From contig JBCAQO010000009.1 of NCBI GenBank assembly GCA_039111635.1, positions 2,020,769-2,084,768 of the forward strand: DNA of 64,000 nucleotides. Direction: 5' to 3'. This stretch comes from Heterobasidion occidentale (taxonomy: Eukaryota; Basidiomycota; Agaricomycetes; Russulales; Bondarzewiaceae). The notes beneath the pieces are model-generated. The model searched no databases. It was not told where the DNA came from and saw only the letters and a list, made by a program, of their open reading frames with translations. The translations under genes were made by a program, and so were the position numbers. This document shows positions 22,901-32,398 of this stretch, one piece after another; position 1 is the first letter of the stretch, and each line of letters starts with the position of its first letter.

Positions 22901-23903
22901 CTAGTGCAGCTTCTCCCAGAGGATGATGGCGATGAGGAGCACGAGCACGAGGATGATGGCGCCCGTGACCACGCGCTGCTGGTACATCCTGCGAGCGCGT
23001 CGGGCGGAGTGGGCGGGCGGAATCAGAAGCGGCTGTCAGGACGGGGCATCGGCGCGGACGCGGGACGGGGGCGGGCGCACGTACCGTCGAATCATCTGCT
23101 TGAGCGTCCCGCTCGCGCGCCCAATCGACGTCTCCGCCGTGCCGAGCTGCGAAGCAAATCAAAGCAAACACCACGTCAGACGACGACGTCTCGGAGCGTC
23201 TCGGCTCCGACGCGACGCGAAACGAAACGAAGCGACGCACCGTGTCGCGCGCGTTCTCGATCTGCTCGCGCTGCCCGCGCAGGCTGCGCAGGATGCCCGC
23301 GCCCTGCTCCTCCGTCTCGAGCGCGATCCGCTGGCTCTCCTGCAGCCTCCTCGTCCCGTCATCCAGCAGCGCCGTGCCCGCCAGCAGCCGCGTCCTGTCG
23401 CCGCCCGCGCCGTCCGGACCGTACGGCTCGTCGGAGGTGGCGAGCCCGTTCGGGGAGGAGCGCGAGAGGAGGAGGAGGTCGGAGCGCGCGAGCTGCGTGT
23501 GGGCGTCCTTGGAGCGCTTCTTGGCGCGCGCGAGGTCGGCTTTGGCGGTGCGCGTGCGGGCTTGGTAGGTTGCTTTGAGGGACTGCGGGATGCCCTGGAT
23601 CTCGATCTCCATTTGGGAGATCTGCGTGCGGTGGGTGAGCGCGCGGAGGGGAGGCGGGGCGGGGCGGGGCGGGGCGCACCATTTCGTCAGCCTCGTCGAG
23701 CTCCATCTCGACGCGGCGCAGGGCGGCCTTCTTCTGTTCTGCGCGCGGGTCAGGATCGACGCCAACGAGGGCTGCCGCAGTCGAGGGGGCTCACCTCCGC
23801 GTGCGTCCGCGGCATCGCCGTCGAGCTTCTCGCGTATGCTCTGCAATATCTGCTGGAAGTCCTGTTCGTACGAGTCGAAGAGGGCGGTCGGCGAGCTGTC
23901 CAT
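22901..23903 (-). CDS. VTI1: Vesicle v-SNARE Vti1
   Basis: Vti1 is a Qb-SNARE for Golgi, endosome and vacuole fusion. The start is the ATG at 23903 (MDSSPTALFDSYEQDFQQIL), giving the N-terminal three-helix domain, which continues over SQMEIEIQGIPQSLKATYQA. The SNARE motif runs from LLAGTALLDDGTRRLQESQR through EEQGAGILRSLRGQREQIE, with the zero-layer Gln, to TAETSIGRASGTLKQMIRRM. The C-terminal tail anchor is VVTGAIILVLVLLIAIILWE, ending KLH and the stop at 22901. About five exons, with introns of 55-75 nt. The protein appears intact. Its 5' flank is filled with TGCG, GGTGTG and GGTGGC microsatellites. Confidence 0.92.
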
Positions 23904-24169
23904 CGCGGCGTGGCGTGCGTGCGTGCGTGCGTGCGTGCTGGCCTGCTGCGGGTGGTGTGGGTGGTGTGGGTGGGAGTCCAACTTGCCTGGCAGCCGGTGG
24001 CGGTGGCGGTGGCGGTGGCGGTGGCGGATGCAGCTTACGCGAGCGAGCTGCTTCCTCTCTGGGCGTCCTCTCGATCGGCTCTTCGTCGCGCACGACGACG
24101 AACAGCTCGACAGACAGCTACTACTACTGCACTTACAGGCTGCACGCACAGCACGACCCGCGCCGGATC
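23904..24169. promoter_or_regulatory. Bidirectional promoter region VTI1/PFD6 with microsatellites
   Basis: These 266 bp lie between the head-to-head start codons. They contain (TGCG)n at ~23912-23939, GTGTGG repeats at ~23950-23974 and (GGTGGC)n at ~23996-24027, followed by a more ordinary sequence before the prefoldin ATG. G/T-rich and C/A-rich strands alternate. Regulatory function is inferred only from position. Confidence 0.5.
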
Positions 24170-24799
24170 ATGTCGCTCGAGGCCCGTCTCCACGCCGCGT
24201 CCGCCGACTTCCAGAAGCTGCAGGCGGCGCTCTCCGACGCCGTCGAGGCCCGCCAGCGCCTCGACGCGCAGCTCTCCGAGAACGAGCTCGTCAGAAAGGT
24301 GCGCCTCCGCCCTCCGCCCTCCGTTCCCCGTCCCCCGTCCCCGTCTCCGCCCGCCTTTGCTGCTGCTGCTGCACGCATCGCTGACGCCCCCCGGTGGACC
24401 CGCGCAGGAGTTCGCGGCGCTGACGCCGAACAACGTCGTGTACAAGATGGTCGGGCCCGTGCTCGTGAAGCAGGAGCAGGCAGAGGCGAGCGCGAACGTC
24501 GCCAAGCGCCTCGAGTTCATCCGCAGCGAGATGTGCGTCCCCGCCCGTCGTCCTCCCTCCGTCTCTCCGTCCTCGTTCTCATCTGTTCGTGGCGGCCCGC
24601 AGCAAGCGCATGGAGGCCCGCCTCCAGACCATCGGCGAGGAATCAGAAAAGAAGAAGCAGGAGGTGCGTCCCCGCGCCCTGTCTCCCCGCGCCTGATCCA
24701 CGGCTGATCGGACGCGCTCGCTCGTAGCTGGTCGAGATCCAGGCGGCGCTGCAGGCCCAGCAGGGCGCGCCGCCGGTTGCCGGGGCGATCGAGGCGTGA
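24170..24799 (+). CDS. Prefoldin subunit 6
   Basis: This is a beta-type subunit of the hexameric prefoldin chaperone, which hands unfolded actin and tubulin to the chaperonin CCT. Exons 24170-24298, 24408-24532, 24603-24663 and 24728-24799 join in frame to give 128 residues, the normal size. Helix 1 is EARLHAASADFQKLQAALSD. The central hairpin carries the hallmark NNVVYKMVGPVLVKQEQAEA, and the C-terminal helix is RMEARLQTIGEESEKKKQE LVEIQAAL. The second intron splits the codon giving Ile before KRMEAR. The tail is short and Ala/Gly-rich. No lesion seen. Confidence 0.92.
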
Positions 24800-25882
24800 G
24801 CGCGGGCGGGTGGGTCGTTCACGCACGAACGCACGCGCGCACACACGAAAAAACCCGCAGGCGATGGGCTGCGAGCTCCAGGCTCTGCGGGAGCGGGAGC
24901 GGGAGGCGCGCCGCGGTCGGATATAGTATAGAGCGATGTGGATGTGTTCGTGTAGCGTATGTGTGTGGCCCGCGATATGCACGCGCTGATGGCTCTCGCG
25001 GGGTGACTCTCGCGCAGTGCGTGCAAGTCTTCGTTTGTGGAAATTGACGGGACGCAGTACGGTACGATACGGTACAGTCAGACGACGGAAGATGCACGCA
25101 GCGGACACGCGGGACGGGACCCGTTGCTCTCCCGATTCGTTGTCTGACACGCGTCCCACCGGAAGATCGTCGCTCACGTTCTTTCTCTCACAGCAGCGCG
25201 CGAGGGCCTCGAGCGAGCGCCGGGAGGGACGTGACCCGCCGGTATTTGCAAGTGCGCGACAATGGGGTGTTCATGTCGGGAACGATTACGATCACGACAG
25301 GGCATAATGGGAGAACTCGAAGACGGGAAGCGCAGGACGAGCTAAGGCCGAGGGCGTACGGGCACGGGGATGGGTAATACTGGATGGGTGTTTCTGGAAA
25401 GGCGCTGTTCCGCGCGTCACTAGGACGACGTGGGGACGACCGTCGACGCAGACGGGTGCGAGGCTGAGGGTTGCTGTACTTTTGTAATGCGATGAGGAAG
25501 GCGGCGACGGGGTGTGGGAAGTGGCCAGAAGCGACCGGGGGTGTTCTAGCTTGTACTAGTGTAGGAGAGCGTTGGAGGTGCAAGATTGTTTCAAGACAAA
25601 AAGAAAGGGAAATGCGTGTGGGAGAGCCGGGCGGAGGACACGGGCGGAGGAGAGGCCGGGAGAGAGCGCAGAGGACGGCGGTGGAGTCGAGCGTGCTGGT
25701 GGCCGGCTCTTCCTTTTCCATTCTGCGCTGTCCGCTGCTCTCTGCCCACCGCACCCACAATTCCCAGCGCACTATCCGTTCCTCGTTCCTGGCCTGGCCG
25801 TCAGCCTCTCTCCTCGACTCTCTCTTCTTCACCGACCACCACCACCACCACCACCGACTCTGCCACCGCCACCGCCCCCACC
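24800..25882. other. GC-rich intergenic region upstream of the TBC gene
   Basis: Long ORFs exist on both strands, but they look like GC-rich shadows without domain signatures. The last ~80 nt before the TBC start are (CCA/CCG)n-rich leader sequence ending in CACCATGG, a strong initiation context. Confidence 0.45.
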
Positions 25883-28800
25883 ATGGACGCCAGCGAGCTC
25901 TCTCGCTGGACCCGCTTCGCAGCAAAGGGCGGCATCGGAAAGTGCACCGCCCTCCAGGACTGCGTCGCAAAACTCCCCGAGGACCTCATGTTCCTCAAGG
26001 TACGCCCCTGCCCCCGCCGAGCTCCTCCTCCCCATCCGCTCACGCCCCCCCAGGACGACGAGATCACCGTCCTCATGCAGCTCGCAGACCACAAGGACAC
26101 CTATCTCGTGAGCCCTCTTTCCTCTATCGCGTGGCCCTCGACGCTGACCACCGCCCGCCGCCCTAGGGCTACTGTGAGGGCGTCGTCGGCCGCTTCGAGG
26201 GCCCCTACGTCCGCTTCCACGCGAAGCTCAAAACACCCGTCATGACAAAACGCACGTCCTCCCGCGCCTCCTTCTCCCCGCGCGCCCTCGCAACCCAGAG
26301 CCCCGTCCCGTCCCTCGCCGCCCGCTCCATCACCACCACCACCACAGACGACGACGCCCCCAGCCCAAGCCCCCGCTCCCCCGACCCCTCCCCGCACCCC
26401 CTGCGCACCAGCAGCCTCTCCCTCTCCCTCTCCCTCGCCTCCCCCACCTCCACCTCCCCCGCCGCCGCCGCCGCCGCCGCTTCACCGCAGATACAGCACT
26501 CCGCCTCCGAGTCCTCCGACCTCTCCATCCACGCCCTCCCGCAGCACATCGCGGACGCCCTCAACGCCCCGTACATGAGCTTCTCCTCGGGCTCCTCCGC
26601 GCAGGACGACTCGTCCCCGCGCACGCCCTCCTTCTTCCCCGCCGCCGGCGACCCGCACGCGAAGCAGCACCGCTACATCGCCCACCACCCCGCCCCGCGC
26701 GACTCCACCACCGAGTCCGCGTACTCGACCGACTCCCGCGCCGCGCCGAGCACGGACGACGGCCGGCACACCATGTCCGCGTCCCCCGTCCCCACCGAGT
26801 CCTCGCTCGCGTCCGCGCTCCGCGAGCGCGTGCTGTTCGACGACTCGGCGAGCCTCCACATGTCGCGCGTCTCTGCCGCGCTGTCGGACGGCGTGTCGGG
26901 CATCGGGCTCTCGCTCCTGCAGGACTTTATCAGCGGGGACGGGGAAGACGAGGACGAGGAGGACGCGTCGGATCGCCGGTCTCCGACGCCGTCGTCGAGT
27001 TCGATGGAGTCTGCCACGGCCGAGGGACCGCCCCTCGAGCGCACGTCCGTCCCTCCCCAACCCTCCCCTGCCCCGCCCATCCCCGCTCTCGCGTCCACCT
27101 CCACCTCCCCTCCACGCTCCCCCTCCCCCCCACTCCCCCACGCGCCTCCTTCCACTCCCACACCCACACCCACTCGGGCTCCGAATTCGACTACACGGGC
27201 GAAGACTGGGAGGGCGCGTCCGACATCTACGACAACTACCGCTACTCGCGCATGTCCGTCGCCTCCAAGCTCTCCCGCATGTCCAAGCTCTCCGCCTACG
27301 CCGCCGCCGACGCCCCCGCGCCGCCGCCCGTGCCGAACGCACATGTGCACGAGTGGGAGTGGCGACGGCACGAGGCGGGTCGTCGCTCGGAGGACTCGCA
27401 CTACTCGCAGCAGTCCCTCCCGCTCCCGCTCCCACCACCATCTACATCCGCAGCGCCATCTGCAGCGTCGGCAGCGGCGGACCAGCCGCGCCGCGTGCCC
27501 CCGGCGCTGCTGCTCGCGGGGGAGGGCGAAGCCCCGCGCGCGCCCTCGGCGTCCGAGCTGGGCGAGACGCCGCTCCTGCACACGACCTTTGCGTCCCCGC
27601 TGTCGTCCCCCGCGATGCGCACCACGTCCGAGTCGGCGTCGAGCACGTACGACGCGTCGCCGTCGTCCGCCGTGTTCGAGCGCGCGCCGAGCACAGACGA
27701 CGGCAATGGCAGTGACGATGGCCGTGTCGATGGCGAGGACGGGGATGAGGATGAAGATCACGACGACGACGACGACGACGACGCGAGCGTGCAGAGCCCC
27801 GGATTCGACGCGCCGCGGCACGTGCACGGGCGCGCGTCCCTCGACGCCGTCGGCGAGCCCGGATTCAGAGACGCCCGCCCTCACTCCACCGACGCGCCGC
27901 CGTCGCCGTCGCCGCCGCCCCAAGCCGGCCCCTCGCGCTCCGCGACGCCCGCCGCCCGCCGCCGATGCTGCCGACGGCGCCCCGGCGCCCGCGCTCCCGT
28001 CCGCGTCCGCGTCCTACCCGAACGAGAAGAAGCGCGGCGGCGCGCCGCTCATCGTCGTCAACCCCGCCCCCGCGCCGCCGCCGCCGTACACGCCCGTGTC
28101 GCCGCCGCCGCATCAGACCGTGCATCCCAACCCCGGCTCCGGCCCCGCGCCCGCATCGGCGAGCCCGATGGCTGCTGTGTTCAATCCTATGCCTGCGCCC
28201 GCCATACCCGCTGTCCTCCCGCCTCCTGGATTCCAGCAACAGCCTGCGTACCCGCACCCGCACCCGCACCCTGCACCTATACCCAACGCATACGCTCCTT
28301 CATACCCACAGTCGCAGCCCCAACAGCCGCAACCGCAGCTCCGCCCGCGCCCGCCTCCCCAACACGCAGACCCCAACGCCCCCGAGCGCCCCTTCGGCTC
28401 CTCCCGCACAAGCCTCTTCCTCCCGCACCCAAACGCGCCCAAGCCGCCCCCCGGCCCCCTCTCCCTCGGGCCCATGTACGGACGCAAAGCGCCCCCGCCG
28501 CCCGCGCACCCCGCGCACCCCGCGCACGGGCCGCGCGCGGCGGCGTCGGCCGTGCACGTGCTGCGCATGGCGGCCGCCGCGCGCCTCGGGGGCCGCGTCG
28601 CGACGATCTACGGCGCGACGGAGCGCGAGCTCGCCGCGTCCGTCGGGCCGGTGCCGATTGTGTTTGGGCTCGAGCCGCCGCAGAACGTGCCCGCGCGGAT
28701 GGTGAGGCGCACGGCGACGGTCGGCGCGGGGCCGGAGGCGCCGGCGATGGCGGGCGCGGGCGCGGGCGAACAACAGCAACAGCAGCAGCAGCAGGGGAAC

Positions 28801-31088
28801 GTGATTCCGAGGGCGAATTTTTATCCGCAGGTGGGCACGGCGCGGCCGCGCTCGCGCTCGTTTTCGGGGTTCGATAGTGCGCTGGGTCCGGGGTCGGGAT
28901 CGGGCGCGGAGGGCGCGTCGCGCAGGTCGGTGGATCCGCGTTGTCATGATGTATTGTATGCTGATTCTACGTGCGTCGTTATACAGCCGCGAGGAGCCCG
29001 TGCCGCATAATCCCAGACTCGCGCAGCGCCAGCACACGCCGTCGCCGCTCTCGCTCTCCGCCACCGCACCCGCACCCGCGCCCGCAGCGGCTGCGCCCCC
29101 GCCCGCGGACCCGTCGTCGCCCGTGCTACCACCGCCACCGCCACCGCCACCGCCACCGCCGACCGGCGTCCCAGGGCCCCCGCGCCGCCTGAGCGTGTCG
29201 CAGAGCCTGACGAACCTGCGCCTCGCGATGGCGAGCCCGCCGCCCATGGCCGCGAGCCTCCGCCAGGCGCTCGCGGAGCGCACCGCGTCGCCCAAGCCGC
29301 GGCGCAAGCCGAGCGACGCAGTCTCGTTCGCGAGCTCGCCGCAGTCGCCGACGACGTCCGCCGCGCACGGCGATCGCGAGTCCATCGCGTCGACGTTCAG
29401 GACCGTGGACGGGTCCGGGTCCGTGTCCGCGCATTCGTGCACCGCCAGCGCTCGGCCGACACCGTGTTCTCGACCGCGAGCGACGTGCGCTCGCTCATGG
29501 CGTCGCCGCCGCCCATCGCGCGCAACGCGTCGCTGCGCTCGAAGCTCTCGCTGTCGGCGCTGCGCGCAAAGTCGAGCATGGCGGCGCTCGGCGCGCGCGA
29601 GGACGCCGGGAGCGTGCTCGGTGACGCGGGCGGGGGCGGGGGCGAGACCGTGCAGGTCGAGGACATGGACTTTGAGCTCGTGCGCCCGAGCATGCCCTCG
29701 ACGTCGTCTGCGCGCGCGAGCGAAGAGTCGTCCGTCCACGGCCGCGGCTCGCTCGCGGGCGACGGCGCACCCGGCGGCAGCAACAACAGCGCCCATTTCC
29801 ACGGCAAGGGCGACCCGAGCGCGTTCCTCCGCACCGACAGCCCCGCGGCGTCGTCCGTCTCGCCCGGCTCGCGCTCGCCCGCGAGCAGCCCCGCCGAGTC
29901 GCTCTCCAAGACGGCGGCGAAGAGCGGCGAGGTCGAGGCGCACCGCGCGCGCGAGCTCAAGTGGCTCGCGGCGATCGCGTCGACGCCGCCCGCGCAGGCG
30001 CGCAAGAGCAAGAAGATCCGCAAGCTGCTCGCGGAGGGCGTGCCCGCGTCGGTGCGCTACCAGGTGTGGTCGCACCTCGCGGACAGCAAAGCGCGCCGCC
30101 TCGACGGGCTGTACGCGCAGCTTGGCCGCCGCGCGCGCGTCGCGCGCCTGGAGGAGATCGAGCGGGACGCGCGCGAGTGCTTCGAGGGCCAGGGCGCGCT
30201 CGCGGAGCCCGACGGGCCGCTCGTGTCGCTGCTGCAGGCGTACCTGACCATGGTGCCGGACGTGCAGTACGATCGAGGTGCGTGCGGCGCAGTTGCGTGC
30301 GCGGATCGATGCTGACAGCGCCGCGGCGGCGGCGGCTCGTGAACAGGGATCGCCATCATCGCGGGGCAGCTGCTGCAGCAGTCGCCGGAGGAGGACGCGT
30401 TTTGGATCTTCATCTCGCTGATGGATACGCACCTCCGGCCCTACTTCTCGTCCAACGCGACGCAGATGGACGTCGACGCGTTCTTGTTCCAAAAGGCGCT
30501 CGAGGCGGCGGACCCGTCCGTCGCGAAGAAGCTGTTCGTCGACATGGCCATTCCAGCGATCCGCATCTGCCGTCCGTGGTACGTCGCTCGTGCGCGCGCC
30601 CGCGCGCCCGCCACCGTGTCCGTGATTCTGTTGCTGACCTCTTTCGACGCAGGTTCTCGTCGCTCTTCGCAGAGAGCCTGCCGCCGGACTACTTCCTGCG
30701 GACCTGGGACATCTTTCTGTGTGAAGGTAGGCACTCGCGCGCCTCTCGCTCGCGGCATCGTCCGGGCTCACGTTTTCACACCCCCACAGGCGTCGCCTTC
30801 CTCTTCCGGATCGGCCTCGCGCTCGTGACCTGCTGCCGCCGCGCGCTGCTCGACGCCAAGTCCGAGACCGCCGCGCTCGCGCTCCTTCTCCACCCGCCGG
30901 CGGTCCTCCTGTCCTCCTCGCCGGACACGCTCGTCGAGCTCGCGGGCTCGGTCAGGCTCAAGGACGACGACGTGCGCAAGCAGCGCACGAAGATGGAGGC
31001 CGTCTCGAAGCGCCAGACCCAGGCGCAGGCGCAGGCCCGCGTGCTCGCGCAGGGCCAGGCGCAGGCGATCTCGCTGCCCAGGAGCTGA
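25883..31088 (+). CDS. SH3 + disordered + TBC (Rab-GAP-like) protein
   Basis: This is one large gene of roughly 1,600 residues. The start ATG at 25883 sits in a strong context. The first three exons make an SH3-like domain (CTALQDCVAKLPEDLMFLK, DDEITVLMQLADHKDTYL, GYCEGVVGRFEGPYVRFHAK). Then come over 1,100 residues of Ser/Pro/Ala-rich disorder with an Asp run (~27.77 kb), a Gln run (~28.78 kb) and a poly-Pro run (~29.14 kb). A C-terminal TBC domain begins ARELKWLAAIASTPPAQ and GVPASVRYQVWSHLADSKA. It continues IIAGQLLQQSPEEDAFWIFI, SLMDTHLRPYF, and ESLPPDYFLRTWDIFLCEG, and ends at 31088 with a Gln/Ala-rich helix. TBC proteins normally accelerate Rab GTP hydrolysis, but both catalytic fingers look altered here. 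The reading frame changes near 27.12 kb and 27.9 kb, and a 44-nt intron can explain a third change near 29.4 kb. Confidence 0.8.
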
Positions 31089-32398
31089 TAGCGCCCTGCG
31101 CGTGCGGTGCGCGCGGAACCTCGCCCGGCCGCCGCCGCCGCCGCACGTGAGGCCTGATGCGGAGGGAGCGCCGGTGCCGGCCCCGCGGCGCGCTGCGTGA
31201 GCGCGGGCTGGTGTTGATGGCGGCGCTGACGCGATCTGTTCTGTTGGGGGGTCCCATCAGCATCAGCACCGCCAACAGGCCCCGGGCGCGTGCAGGCGAA
31301 TGCGTGCGTGCGTGCGTTCTTCTTCGGGCGGCTGCGGCGTCTGTGGACGTCTTTGTTTGGTGGTCGCCATCTCGTTCGATCCGGACGATCGAGCGACGTC
31401 GTGATTGTGTCCCGCTGTCCTTTGCTCTCGATCTTTCCATCTCTGCATCAGCTTTCTTTTTTGTCCTATATATCAGTGTTCTCCCGTCGCGTGTGTGCAG
31501 CGTGAGCTATTCTGGGCGTGCATGGCCACAAGGTGTCGTCCTGCCCATCAGCGTGTCCACGAGCTCAAACGTCTTCGGTAGGGCTGACTGACCGTGGAGG
31601 ATGCGTCACTGCCACGGTAAAGAGGAGGATCAGTGGCGTACCTGTCTTGGACCTTGAACGGTGCGACCGTGTTATCCCACAGAAAGCTGTGATGAGATTT
31701 ATTCGGAAAGGGCACCGACCTGCGAGTTATCTGCCTGGCAACGATCCAGTGCGGTGTTCGAACTGACCCCGCGCTGATCAATTGCCCTTTTCCAAAGCCG
31801 CGCGCGTCGCTGTGCGGTTGGCTGGCAGGCGACACATTCTACCCGCGCCTTCGACCGAGATCACCCTGGTTAGTCGCTCTGGCAAAGGGTGGTCAAATTC
31901 ACGCAAGGCAGTTCAAATAACCGCCGGCGACCAGGTCAAAAAGTGCGCCGTCGTCACGACCGCGGAGTATGCCATCGGTTCTCCGTGAACCCCGAGAAAC
32001 TGTTACTTGGCAGGCAAGAATATTTTACCCTGAGTGTATCACAAGGAAAGGACTTGATAAATGATGATCGGCAACATTCTTGCGGATCGCTGTGCGCCGT
32101 CCAATCAGCTCAGCTGGGGTACCAACGCACCAAAGGTAAATGAGATGGCCTAGTCTCAGTATGGCTCGCTCAGTTCTCGGCATCAAGGAAAGAGGTCAGG
32201 ACTGTGCAATCAATCTGGTGGACAGCAGACGGCCACTTTGTTGCTGATGAACATGACAGGGCTTTCAGGAAGGTCGCTAGTCAACACAAAAGGATAAACC
32301 AAAATACATAACACGATATCTGGACGACGGAGTAAGTAAGCGCTGAAAAAGATATGGCCTAGTGCGGACTGACATACATGTAGTACAGATTGCGTCCG
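31089..32398. other. Convergent intergenic region, no gene seen
   Basis: This is the tail-to-tail spacer between the TBC gene and the BRCT gene. GC content drops sharply across it. Small ORFs (e.g. 31782-31988) have no recognisable features. Confidence 0.45.

Noticed and set aside
22650..24149. 499-codon minus-strand frame as a single long Vti1 form
   Set aside because: It reads through introns and beyond the true tail-anchor exon; the spliced model ending at 22901 restores the SNARE motif and membrane anchor.
22923..24707. 594-codon plus-strand open frame across Vti1 and prefoldin-6
   Set aside because: It runs antisense to the Vti1 exons and through prefoldin introns out of frame; both real proteins are unmistakable, so this is a GC-rich shadow.
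29400..29470. Third frameshift in the TBC gene
   Set aside because: A 44-nt intron from GTGGAC to GCCAG joins STFRT to RSADTVFSTA in frame, so no lesion is needed.
28300..30771. 823-codon open frame on the minus strand under the TBC gene
   Set aside because: It is a mirror of GC3-rich plus-strand coding sequence: Arg/Ala-rich, with no domain, no splice logic and no agreement with the clear SH3 and TBC signatures on the other strand.
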